Part shown: positions 1-8,161 of the stretch, piece by piece
Position numbering within the stretch: position 1 is the first letter of the stretch
Layout: the number at the start of each line of letters is the position of its first letter
Source: Planctomycetota bacterium
GTDB taxonomy: Bacteria; Planctomycetota; Planctomycetia; Gemmatales; Gemmataceae
Direction: 5' to 3'
DNA: 42,994 bases
Assembly (NCBI GenBank): GCA_016195405.1
Contig: JACPZP010000132.1
Coordinates: 1 to 42,994 of the forward strand
Notes under the pieces: model-generated
What the model saw: the letters and a program-made list of their open reading frames with translations, nothing else
The model's database searches: none
What the model was told of the DNA's origin: nothing
Position numbers and translations under genes: made by a program

Positions 1-1
1 G

Positions 2-112
2 ATCTTTTGGAAAGCCCGCGTTCTCGACACCGGTGCCTTTCCACTGCGCGTGCGGTCGAGCACCGGCGTGACACAGGCGAAGGTCGTGACGATTTCCAAG
101 CAACAACATTAG
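2..112 (+). CDS. C-terminal end of an unknown protein (partial)
   Basis: An open frame enters from the left edge and ends at TAG 110-112. It gives about 36 residues ending in KVVTISKQQH. The short alternation of hydrophobic and polar residues (ARVLDTGAFPLRVRSSTGV) resembles the last strands of a secreted beta-sandwich domain. There is too little sequence to name a family. The reading is supported only by its open frame and by the sensible codon pattern up to the stop. Confidence 0.45.
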   Translation: MFWKARVLDTGAFPLRVRSSTGVTQAKVVTISKQQH

Positions 113-246
113 CGGGTTTGTGCACACCAAATCGCGCGTAATGACGAATGCGCAGCGACGACGCGTCGAACAATCCTCTCGCGAAAGTCGTCAACAAACG
201 GCGGACATCTGAGTGCATCCCGTTTGTGCAGGCGTCGCTGGAGAAC

Positions 247-309
247 CGGAATTCTTGCGAATTCCGCTACGACTTAGATCACCTCGTAGCGAAATTCGCA
301 AGAATTCCG
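247..309. repeat. Long near-perfect hairpin in the intergenic region
   Basis: Arms 247-272 and 284-309 are reverse complements over 26 bp with one mismatch, around an 11-nt loop (273-283). Each arm contains an internal GAATTCTTGCGAATTC palindrome, so the element is palindromic at two scales. It is the main structure in the 270-bp gap before the lipoprotein gene at 383. No T-run follows, so it is more likely a dispersed palindromic repeat than a standard terminator. Confidence 0.75.
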
Positions 310-382
310 AGCCGAGGGCGCGCGGTAACGGGTTTGCAACCCGAACCTCTTCCGTCCTAGTTCCAAAAACTCAGGCACCGAC

Positions 383-1207
383 ATGGAAGTGTTTTGGCGC
401 TGTAGCTTCGTTCTCGCTCTTCCTCTGTCTCTTCTCGGTTGCGGCCGATCACCTGCGGACAACAGCCGTTCTCCGGGAAAGAGCCCAACTCTCGCAGAAG
501 TTAAAACCGACGCGAGGCCTCGGAACGTCCAGTCCGATCTCGACAAGGTTCGCGCGGCGGATTTCAGCATTCTCTTCGTCGGCAACAGCCATACTACCTT
601 TCACGATCTGCCGGGCCTGGTCTGCAGGATGATTGAATTTCGACACCCGGAGAAGAAGGCTTACTCCCATGTCGTGTCCGTCGCCTTTCTGGACAACGTG
701 GCCCACGATTCCCGATGCAAGGACGAGCTTGAATCGCGACCCTGGAAGTTCGTGGTGCTCCAGGCGCAAAAGATCAGCATGAGCGGCAAGCACAGCTACT
801 CACAGAAAGTGGGGATCGACATCGCGAAGCTGGCCAAGGCCAAGGGCGCAATCGTTTGCTTCTACTCGGAATGGGCACGCAAGGGCGTGGCCGGTGAACG
901 GGAGCGAACCGAGAAAATCTATCAGGAAATGGCCGATGCCGCCGACGTCAAGGTGGCTCTTGTGAGCAAGGCCTGGGAGTTGGCCCTTTCGGAACGGCCG
1001 GACTTGCCGCTGCACGCGGGCGACGGCAATCATCAGTCGGCCTTGGGCGCGTTCCTCACCGCATGTGTGCTTTACGCCAAGATCACGGGCGAAAGTCCGG
1101 CGGCCCTCGCCGCCTTCCCGTATCCGGACGCGGCTGAGGACGACCGCAAGTTTTTGGCGGAGATCGCCGCGAGCCTCAGCCCCGGCGGGAGATTTGTTCC
1201 GAAGTAA
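383..1207 (+). CDS. SGNH/GDSL-like lipoprotein
   Basis: A 274-residue exported protein. The N-terminus is a lipoprotein signal with a lipobox LLGC (Cys20), so the mature protein should be membrane-anchored. Residues 61-70 read FSILFVGNSH, matching the first block of SGNH hydrolase-like proteins (hydrophobic strand, then GNSH, with Ser69 as candidate nucleophile). Near the C-terminus, DGNH at 214-217 fits the Asp-x-x-His block that completes the catalytic triad. The family hydrolyses esters, but the substrate here is unknown. It stands alone on the plus strand, 85 bp before the WD40 gene. The start ATG 383 is chosen because it directly opens the signal peptide. Confidence 0.75.
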   Translation: MEVFWRCSFVLALPLSLLGCGRSPADNSRSPGKSPTLAEVKTDARPRNVQSDLDKVRAADFSILFVGNSHTTFHDLPGLVCRMIEFRHPEKKAYSHVVSVAFLDNVAHDSRCKDELESRPWKFVVLQAQKISMSGKHSYSQKVGIDIAKLAKAKGAIVCFYSEWARKGVAGERERTEKIYQEMADAADVKVALVSKAWELALSERPDLPLHAGDGNHQSALGAFLTACVLYAKITGESPAALAAFPYPDAAEDDRKFLAEIAASLSPGGRFVPK

Positions 1208-1292
1208 GTGCAAACCCTATTCGTTTGTGTTAGTCTGGTGGTCACGGTTCGCTGTCAACTCAAGTCTCTCGAGCAGATAACGGAGACGAGCC

Positions 1293-2726
1293 GTGATCTC
1301 GGCCAATGCGCACTTTCTGATCGCCGCTGTTTTGTCGCTTGCGGGCGCGGATGAGAAACCGCGCGTCGATCTTTACGGCGACCCGCTGCCCGAAGGGGCG
1401 GTTCTTCGGCTGGGCACGGTGCGCTTACGGCACCCCGGCGTTTTAGCGATCGCGTTTTCGGCGGATGGCCGCAAACTTATCTCATTCGGCGGCGATCGCG
1501 TCATTCGCACATGGGATCCGGTTACTGGCCGGCAGATGGAGGATAAACCGCTGCCGGAGGTTTATGACACACCTGTGGCGGCGCTGTCTCCCGATGGCAA
1601 CTGGCTTGCGTTTCGAGACACGTCAAACAAGAAGGGACTCTACCTTTGGGATGTGCAAAAGCACCAGCTGGCGCACAAGTTCTTGTTGAAAGCTTCGTGC
1701 TGGGATTCTCCCGTTGCCTTCTCTTTGGACGGCGCGACACTCGTCACAACCCAGAAGGACGGCGACGTGAGGGCATGGGATGTCAAGAGCGGGAATGCTA
1801 AACTCGTGGGCCACCTCGATGGCGATATTCAGCACTTGTCGTTCGCTCGTGACGGTAAACTGATGACGATTAACAAAGATCCGCAAGGAGCACCTGACAG
1901 CGTGAAAATCCGGGTTTGGAACCTGCGAGATAACACAGAACCATTGACTATCAATTTGAAAATGGGTCTGATCCAGTTTCAGGTTGATGCTCATATCTCA
2001 CCGGATGCGAAGTTCATAGCAATTCGGGACTTGTGGAGCAACTCGTTGAGCTTTTGGGACACGTCTACAGGCAAAAAGGCAAATGACTGGAAAAGCCCTG
2101 AAGCACCTGCTTATGGCGTGCCTCGCTTTTCTCCTGATGGAAAAACGACTTTCATCGGAACTGACAACGTCGTCATGTGGGATCCGATTGAGGGCAAAGC
2201 GACTCGAACGCTTCCTGGCGGAACGTCGGCGAATTTAATTGTTTCGCCCGACGGAAAAACCGCCGCCGCAACAGCCGCGGATGGCTACGATGCCGTTGTC
2301 TATCTATGGGACTTGACGGGGGGAAGAAGGTCTCCAGCCAACGATCCTGAACGAGGACATCTTGATCGTGTGGACGCCGTGGCTCTTTCCAAGGATGGAC
2401 GGACTATAGCGACAGGATCATCTCGTGGTGTCTTTCTGTGGGACGCGTCCACCGGTCGCTCCTTGAGAAAGCTCTCTGAATTGGCAACTCCGGACGCCTT
2501 GACATTTAGCCAGGATGGCCGCTTCCTTTTTGTAATGACAGGTGAATGGATTGATCAGTTTGATATCGCTTCGGGAGAGAAGATTCGGTGCTTTGCGCCG
2601 GAAAAGGCCCAAGTCGGCTTGAGTGAGATGAATTTATCGATCGACGGAAAACGGTTGGTTGCGCTTGGTTACACAGGGTCGCCTGGAGACTGCAGATGCC
2701 TCTTCATCACTTGGGAAGTTTCTTAG
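1293..2726 (+). CDS. WD40-repeat protein, N-terminal part of an interrupted gene
   Basis: A 477-residue frame starting at GTG 1293, with a short hydrophobic N-terminus (signal-like) followed by the GDPLPEGAVLRLGTVRLRH opening typical of planctomycete WD40 proteins. Repeats are visible as SPDG...WD blocks across the whole length (for example IRTWDP, LYLWDV, VYLWDL, VFLWDA). It ends at TAG 2724-2726 directly after FITWEVS. The same frame then reads GKLLRSSDF and continues into the next ORF, which holds more WD repeats and the usual tail. The two parts therefore look like one gene of about 830 codons cut by one nonsense codon. It may be a pseudogene, a split gene, a readthrough gene or a sequencing error. 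WD40 propellers act as protein-interaction scaffolds; the partner is unknown. Confidence 0.75.
   Translation: MISANAHFLIAAVLSLAGADEKPRVDLYGDPLPEGAVLRLGTVRLRHPGVLAIAFSADGRKLISFGGDRVIRTWDPVTGRQMEDKPLPEVYDTPVAALSPDGNWLAFRDTSNKKGLYLWDVQKHQLAHKFLLKASCWDSPVAFSLDGATLVTTQKDGDVRAWDVKSGNAKLVGHLDGDIQHLSFARDGKLMTINKDPQGAPDSVKIRVWNLRDNTEPLTINLKMGLIQFQVDAHISPDAKFIAIRDLWSNSLSFWDTSTGKKANDWKSPEAPAYGVPRFSPDGKTTFIGTDNVVMWDPIEGKATRTLPGGTSANLIVSPDGKTAAATAADGYDAVVYLWDLTGGRRSPANDPERGHLDRVDAVALSKDGRTIATGSSRGVFLWDASTGRSLRKLSELATPDALTFSQDGRFLFVMTGEWIDQFDIASGEKIRCFAPEKAQVGLSEMNLSIDGKRLVALGYTGSPGDCRCLFITWEVS
2724..2726 (+). other. In-frame TAG splitting the WD40 gene
   Basis: The codons before and after this stop are in the same frame and together read WEVS-stop-GKLLR. 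WD repeats commonly read WDvaTGK.LR at this point, so the stop sits where a Thr- or Lys-like residue is expected. No other stop occurs in that frame between 1293 and 3782. Confidence 0.75.
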
Positions 2727-2735
2727 GGGAAGCTC

Positions 2736-3782
2736 TTGCGCAGCAGCGACTTCTCCCAACCACAGTTACTTGCCAGGGGGTGCTTTGACAGCGCTAATTC
2801 TCGGCTTTCAACTCTGGGGGGCCATATCCTTGACGTGGAAACCGGCAAGGAGGTCGCGCGCCTCTCGGCCGGCGAGTGGCGTTTCATTGGACTTGAGACC
2901 GCTCTATCGAGAGACGGAACATTGTTTGCCGCGAATCTGGGAAAGCCGATAGAAACTGCCGACGGATATGTTTTCAAGGAATTCGCCGTCGGAGTGTGGG
3001 AAGTGGCAACACACCAGCCTGTGTTCCAACTGGAAACAGCCCGGTTGAGACATTTGCAGTTTACTCCTGACGGCACGCGCTTGATTGCAACTGATGCAGA
3101 CAAGATTCACGTTTGGGATCTGGTTTCGGAGAAGGAAATCTTTCGAAGATCGACACCGTTTCGGCTTCGTTACGTTAACTCGTTCGCCAGTGCGCTTGCG
3201 CTCTCGAATGATGGCCGCAAGGTCGCAACCGGGCTTCCCGACACCACGGTGTTGCTCTGGGACCTGCCGGCGCCTGTAAAGGCAAAAGCGACCCCGTTGA
3301 CTCCGGCCGAATTCGAGCAAAGTTGGGCGGATATGGCCGGCGCCGATGCGCGGCGGGCGTTCCTGGCAACGCGGAGACTGGCGTCCGCACCCGATCAGTT
3401 CATCCCAGGGGCACTTAAGCGGCTCAAGCCCGCCAAGGCGCCGGCGAAGGATGAAATCAAGCAATTACTCACCGACTTGGACGATCCTTCGTTTCAAAAG
3501 CGTGATGCCGCGGCCAAGCGCCTCAGCCAATTTGGACCCGAAGCGGACGTGGTCCTGCGGGCAGTTATGCCGGCGAGGCCTTCTCTCGAATTGGAGAGGC
3601 GCCTGGAAAAACACTTTGCCGCGCGCAGTGCCGTCATGAAAGGGGAGGACCTTCTCTATGTGCGGGCGGTCCGCGTGCTCGAAGAAATCAACTCACCCGA
3701 CGCCCGCAAGCTGCTGCAAGTCTTGGCCGACGGCGCCGCCGATGCTTGGCGAACCCGGGCCGCTCAAGCGGCTCTGAAGTAG
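2736..3782 (+). CDS. WD40-repeat protein, C-terminal part of an interrupted gene
   Basis: A 348-codon frame in the same phase as the preceding ORF, with a possible TTG start at 2736, only 9 nt after the TAG. It carries the last WD repeats (GHILDVETGKEV, IHVWDLVSEKE, VLLWDLPAP). It ends with an alpha-helical tail (DLDDPSFQKRDAAAKRLSQFG, then LLYVRAVRVLEEI, then AWRTRAAQAALK), which is the usual C-terminus of planctomycete WD40 proteins. It has no signal peptide or ribosome-binding site of its own, so an independent function is doubtful. It is best read together with 1293-2726. Confidence 0.7.
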   Translation: MRSSDFSQPQLLARGCFDSANSRLSTLGGHILDVETGKEVARLSAGEWRFIGLETALSRDGTLFAANLGKPIETADGYVFKEFAVGVWEVATHQPVFQLETARLRHLQFTPDGTRLIATDADKIHVWDLVSEKEIFRRSTPFRLRYVNSFASALALSNDGRKVATGLPDTTVLLWDLPAPVKAKATPLTPAEFEQSWADMAGADARRAFLATRRLASAPDQFIPGALKRLKPAKAPAKDEIKQLLTDLDDPSFQKRDAAAKRLSQFGPEADVVLRAVMPARPSLELERRLEKHFAARSAVMKGEDLLYVRAVRVLEEINSPDARKLLQVLADGAADAWRTRAAQAALK

Positions 3783-4019
3783 CGATGCGCCGACGGCACG
3801 TCCTTGGCTCGCCATTTCTCTCATCTTCGTAATCTGCTGAATCATCAGTGAGTTTGCCTGCGCGATGAGGCAAGAAAATCCCGCGCGCTTCGATAACGAA
3901 GAGTAAAAGACCGCGAACCAAGCCGCCGAATGCTCCGCCGGAAGTTTGCGAGCGCCTCTTCTTCGGCACGATCGGATTATTCGGCAAATCGCGCACTCGG
4001 TTTCGGAAACGTGGCCTCC

Positions 4020-6812
4020 ATGAAAACGTCCAACCTGTTCGCCAAGGCCCTCGGCATTTTGGTGATTCTCTTTGTCGCCTCCGCCGCGGCGGTGGCGATC
4101 TCCTCGGCCTGGCGCATCGATCGCGACCTGACCGAACAGTACGAGAGCAAGGCGACGGCGATCGCCAACAGCGTCGCCAGCTCCAGTGTCGAGATGCTCT
4201 TGTTTCGCGATGCCTCGACCGTGCAGGCCATGATCGATCAGTACCTCGACATCCAGGGCGTCGCATATGTGTTCGTCGTCGATGCCAAGGGAGAGATCGT
4301 TTCGCATACGTTCGCCCCGAGCATTCCCGAAGCCGTGCGCCATTTGAAAGGAGACCGGACCAAGGTCAGGATCTTGCCGGTGGAAAGCGAGGGACTGGGC
4401 GAGTGCATCGACGTGGCCGCCCCCTTGCTGGCCGGCGAGGTGGGCTACGTGCACGTGGGCATGGATCGGCAACTGATTCGCCGCGCCATCAATGCGGCCA
4501 TTCTCCAGCAGGCGGCCCTCATGGGCGGCATCCTGTTGGTGGGACTCTTGGCCGCTTACTTCCTGATGAAGAAGATCTCCAGCCCGCTCAAGCAGTTGGC
4601 GGATCACGCCCGGCAATTGGCATCGGGCGACGCCGCGTTGGGCGACTCGGCGACGGCTGCCGGCGTGCAGGCGGACAAGGCGCTCAAGGTGATCGCCGTC
4701 CGAACGGATGAAGTAGGCCAGCTGGCGAAGGCATTCCAGCAAATGGTCAAGGAGGTTTCCGCCCGCGAACAGAGTCTCAGGAAGGCCGAAGAAGCCGTCC
4801 GCCGCAGCGAGACCCACTATCGTTCGCTGATCGAGAACGTAACCGACATCATCATGAAGCTCGACGATGTGGGCGTGGTCCTCTACGCCAGCCCCGCCGT
4901 GCGACAAGTGATGGGGTTTGAGCCCGACGGCTGGGTCAATCGCAATATCCTGGAACTCGTCGTTCCGGAAGACAAACCCTTTCTTTTCGCCACGCTTCAG
5001 GAGGCGGCCAAGCAGGCCGGCACGGTTTGCTCGGCGGATATTCGTCTCGTCCACAAGGACGGCTCCGGCCGCCTGATGGATGCGACCTTCAACAACCTGT
5101 TGGCCGAACCTGCGGTGCATGGCCTCATCGTCACCATGCGCGACATCACGGAGCACCGCCGCACCGAAGAGTTGCGGCAGGCCAAGGAGACCGCCGAAAG
5201 CGCCAATCGGGCCAAGAGCGAATTCTTGGCCAACATGAGCCACGAAATCCGCACGCCCATGAACGGGATTATCGGCATGACGCAGTTGGCGCTGGACACC
5301 GAATTGACGGCCGAGCAGCGTGAATACCTCGGCATGGTCAAGTCGTCCGCGGACACGTTGTTGACGGTGATCAACGACATTCTGGATTTCTCCAAGATCG
5401 AGGCCGGCAAGCTGGACCTCGATCCGATCGCCTTCGATCTGCGCAATCAGCTCGACACGTCTTTGAAGACCTTGGCGATGAAGGCGCATAGCCAGGGGCT
5501 CGAATTGACCTGCCAGGTGCGCCCGGACGTGCCGGAAGTCGTCGTCGGCGATGCGGTGCGCGTGCATCAGATCCTGGTCAATCTGCTCGGCAACGCCATC
5601 AAGTTCACGGAAAAGGGCGAAATCGCGGTGTCGGTTGAAATCGAGTCGCGGACCACCGACGAGACCGTTCTGCATTTCGCCGTGCGCGACACCGGCATCG
5701 GCATCAGTCCGGAAAAACAACGACTTGTCTTCGAACCGTTCACTCAGGCGGATGGCTCGACGACGCGCCGATACGGCGGCACGGGCCTGGGCTTGACGAT
5801 CACGGCGCGGCTGGTCGATCTGCTCGGAGGCCGTATTTGGCTCGAAAGCCAGCCCGGCCAGGGAAGCACGTTTCACTTTTCCGCGCGGTTTGCCCGCTCG
5901 GGGGCCTCGCTAGCGCCCAGGCGCTTGCCGCAGATTGAAGTCTTACATGATTTGCCGGTTCTGGTGGTCGACGATCATGCCACCAACCGCCGCATCCTGG
6001 AAGAACTCCTCCTCCACTGGCACATGAAGCCGACGCTCGTCGACGACGGCCCGAAAGCTCTGGCCGCGATGTACCAGGCGGCGAGTCGGCAGGACCCCTT
6101 TGCGTTGGTCTTAGTCGACGCCATGATGCCGGATATGGACGGCTTCACTCTGGTCACGCAAATCAAGCAGCAGCCTTTTCTCGGCGGTCCTCCCATCCTG
6201 ATGCTGTCCTCGCTCGATCGCCCCGGAGACTCGGCCCGCTGCCGGGAAATGGGACTGGCCGCGTACTTGACCAAGCCGATCAAGCAAGCCGATCTGCTTC
6301 ATGCGTTGTTGTCGGCCGTCGGCGCTTCCAAGCTCATTAGGCAGGTCCAGGCCAAGCCAAAGGACCCGATTCCGGAAGAGACGCCTGCTGCGACGACACG
6401 GTCGTTGAACATCCTTGTTGCCGAGGACAACCTCGTCAACCAGCGTCTCGCGGTTCGCCTCATCGAAAAACGAGGCCATACCGTGGCGGTTGCCAACAAC
6501 GGCCGCGAGGCCCTGGATCAACTCGTCAAGGAGAGATTCGACGTCGTTCTGATGGACGTGCAAATGCCCGAGATGGACGGCTTCGAAGCCACCGCCGTCA
6601 TTCGCAAGAACGAGGAAATCAGCGGCAAGCACATGCCGATCATCGCCATGACCGCCCACGCCATGAAGGGCGACCGCGAGCGCTGCCTGGACGCCGGCAT
6701 GGACGGTTACGTCACCAAACCCATCCAAGCGCGGGAGCTGTGGCAGACGATCGCGGATCTGGTTCCCGAGCCGTCATCGGTGTCCGAAGGCGCGACTGCG
6801 GCCGTTTCCTAG
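4020..6812 (+). CDS. Hybrid sensor histidine kinase (HAMP-PAS-HisKA-HATPase-REC-REC)
   Basis: A 930-residue inner-membrane signalling kinase. TM1 lies at about 6-29 and TM2 at about 165-183, enclosing a Cache-like periplasmic sensor of about 130 residues. Then come HAMP (about 184-245), PAS (about 265-375), a HisKA box NMSHEIRTPMN with phospho-acceptor His408, a HATPase with N-box Asn525, DTGIGI and GGTGLGLT, and two receiver domains. Both receivers keep the phosphorylatable Asp: LVDAMMPDMDG (Asp700) and LMDVQMPEMDG (Asp846). No HPt or output domain follows, so the final target must be encoded elsewhere. The frame is open back to ATG 3930, but ATG 4020 puts the first TM helix at the N-terminus as expected. 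A convergent repeat at 6832-6907 follows. Confidence 0.88.
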   Translation: MKTSNLFAKALGILVILFVASAAAVAISSAWRIDRDLTEQYESKATAIANSVASSSVEMLLFRDASTVQAMIDQYLDIQGVAYVFVVDAKGEIVSHTFAPSIPEAVRHLKGDRTKVRILPVESEGLGECIDVAAPLLAGEVGYVHVGMDRQLIRRAINAAILQQAALMGGILLVGLLAAYFLMKKISSPLKQLADHARQLASGDAALGDSATAAGVQADKALKVIAVRTDEVGQLAKAFQQMVKEVSAREQSLRKAEEAVRRSETHYRSLIENVTDIIMKLDDVGVVLYASPAVRQVMGFEPDGWVNRNILELVVPEDKPFLFATLQEAAKQAGTVCSADIRLVHKDGSGRLMDATFNNLLAEPAVHGLIVTMRDITEHRRTEELRQAKETAESANRAKSEFLANMSHEIRTPMNGIIGMTQLALDTELTAEQREYLGMVKSSADTLLTVINDILDFSKIEAGKLDLDPIAFDLRNQLDTSLKTLAMKAHSQGLELTCQVRPDVPEVVVGDAVRVHQILVNLLGNAIKFTEKGEIAVSVEIESRTTDETVLHFAVRDTGIGISPEKQRLVFEPFTQADGSTTRRYGGTGLGLTITARLVDLLGGRIWLESQPGQGSTFHFSARFARSGASLAPRRLPQIEVLHDLPVLVVDDHATNRRILEELLLHWHMKPTLVDDGPKALAAMYQAASRQDPFALVLVDAMMPDMDGFTLVTQIKQQPFLGGPPILMLSSLDRPGDSARCREMGLAAYLTKPIKQADLLHALLSAVGASKLIRQVQAKPKDPIPEETPAATTRSLNILVAEDNLVNQRLAVRLIEKRGHTVAVANNGREALDQLVKERFDVVLMDVQMPEMDGFEATAVIRKNEEISGKHMPIIAMTAHAMKGDRERCLDAGMDGYVTKPIQARELWQTIADLVPEPSSVSEGATAAVS

Positions 6813-6831
6813 CGGGCGCGGCTCTGATTTG

Positions 6832-6907
6832 AAACGCAGAGGACGCAGAGGACGCGGAAAGGGAAGGGTTCGTCCTGCCTTTCTCTTTCTCTGCGTTCTC
6901 CGCGTTT
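6832..6907. repeat. Inverted repeat between convergent genes
   Basis: AAACGCAGAGGACGCAGAG at 6832-6850 and its near reverse complement at 6889-6907 match at 17 of 19 positions. Each arm also contains a short internal repeat, CGCAGAG. The element fills the gap between the kinase (plus) and the DUF1501 gene (minus), where it could end transcription in both directions. The wording resembles a widespread dispersed bacterial repeat. Confidence 0.6.
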
Positions 6908-6914
6908 AATGCTT

Positions 6915-8147
6915 TCATGCTTGGCGAAAAACGTCGGCCGGCTCGAATGCCTGCCCCAACACTTGCCGGCTCGGCACGCCCAGCCAGCGGTCGAGGATGG
7001 CGGCGTAGACCTGGCGGAAATCCGTGTGGTGGCGCAGATTGCCGTCCTCAAGTTCCGTCAAACTCGGATGCGCGCCGACCAGGCCCGTTCGCACCCGGCC
7101 GCCGACCAGAAACATCGGGGCGGCCGAGCCGTGATCGGTGCCGCGGCTGCCGTTCTCTCTTGCACGGCGGCCGAACTCGGAGAAGGTCATGATGAGAATG
7201 CGATCGCGATGCCCTCGCGCCGCTAGGTCGCGGTAGAAGGCACTGATGGCGTCGGAAACTTCACGGAGCAAGTTGGTGTGCGTTCCAGCCTGGCCGGCGT
7301 GCGTGTCGAAGCCGTCTATGGAGACGTAGAAGAGCCGGGCGCCCAGGCCGCCGTCGATGAGCTGTGCCGCCAAGCGGAGATGATTCGCCAATCCCGAGGC
7401 AGGGTAGGGGACGCGCGGCTCATAAGTACGGCCGATCTCTTGAAGCCGGCGGCTGCTGGCGTAGGTGTTCACCGCCGTCCGCTGCACGAAATCGAGCAGG
7501 CTGCTTGACTGGTTGCTGGTCGGATTCGCGGCCGACTCGATGATGCCCTGCTGAGCACGGCGATCGGCACTGCCGGATGCTTCGAGGCGGAGCTGGAAAT
7601 CCTGAAGCGAAGTGATCGACGGCACCCGCACGGGCGAGCCGGTCAAGGCGAGAGGCGCCGCTTCATTCTGATTCGCCAGATGGAACGACGACGCCGCGGG
7701 CACGTGACGTAGCGCCTTGCCGACCCAACCTTCATTCAATTCGCGAGAGGTGCTCGCGGCCTGCCAAATGTCCATCGAGCGGAAATGCGATTGGCTCGGG
7801 TTCGGATAGCCGACGCCTTGAACGACGCACAGGGAATTGTCGTCCAGCACCTGCTTGAGGCCGTTCATCGCCGGATGCAGGCCGATGGCGTCGGTGATGC
7901 GATGAATCTGCTCGCGCGGCTGCCGGAGCGTGGGCCGCAGCCGGGCGTAGTTATCGTCGGTAAACGGGATGACGGTGTTGAGGCCGTCGTTGCCGCCGGT
8001 GAGCTGCACGACGACAAGGATCGTGTCGCGCGCTCCGGGCCGCTCGGAGTTCTGCGCCCAAGCCGCGGTCCGGCCAAGAAACGCGGGCATCGACGAGCCC
8101 AGGGCGACAAGGCTCGAGCGCTTGAGGAAGTCACGGCGTGTGAACAT
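6915..8147 (-). CDS. DUF1501 family protein, Tat-exported
   Basis: A 410-residue protein of the DUF1501 family (alkaline-phosphatase-like fold, function unproven). It opens with a twin-arginine signal, TRRDFLKRSS, and a hydrophobic stretch ending near AAWAQ, so it should be exported folded. Typical blocks follow: VVVQLTGGNDGLNTVIPF, GLHPAMNGLK, GYPNPSQSHFRSMDIW, VSIDGFDTHAGQ and FSEFGRRARENGSRGTDHGSA. The frame stays open far upstream, but ATG 8147 begins the Tat signal and has GGAGG about 8 nt before it. It lies 14 bp after the DUF1800 gene, forming the usual DUF1800-DUF1501 pair. Confidence 0.92.
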   Translation of the reverse strand: MFTRRDFLKRSSLVALGSSMPAFLGRTAAWAQNSERPGARDTILVVVQLTGGNDGLNTVIPFTDDNYARLRPTLRQPREQIHRITDAIGLHPAMNGLKQVLDDNSLCVVQGVGYPNPSQSHFRSMDIWQAASTSRELNEGWVGKALRHVPAASSFHLANQNEAAPLALTGSPVRVPSITSLQDFQLRLEASGSADRRAQQGIIESAANPTSNQSSSLLDFVQRTAVNTYASSRRLQEIGRTYEPRVPYPASGLANHLRLAAQLIDGGLGARLFYVSIDGFDTHAGQAGTHTNLLREVSDAISAFYRDLAARGHRDRILIMTFSEFGRRARENGSRGTDHGSAAPMFLVGGRVRTGLVGAHPSLTELEDGNLRHHTDFRQVYAAILDRWLGVPSRQVLGQAFEPADVFRQA

Positions 8148-8161
8148 GGAAAACCTCCCGT

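Noticed and set aside
3693..5876. 727-codon open frame on the minus strand over the kinase gene
   Set aside because: It is a by-product of GC-rich codon use; the plus-strand frame has clear kinase domains throughout, while the reverse text shows no domain and no start signals.
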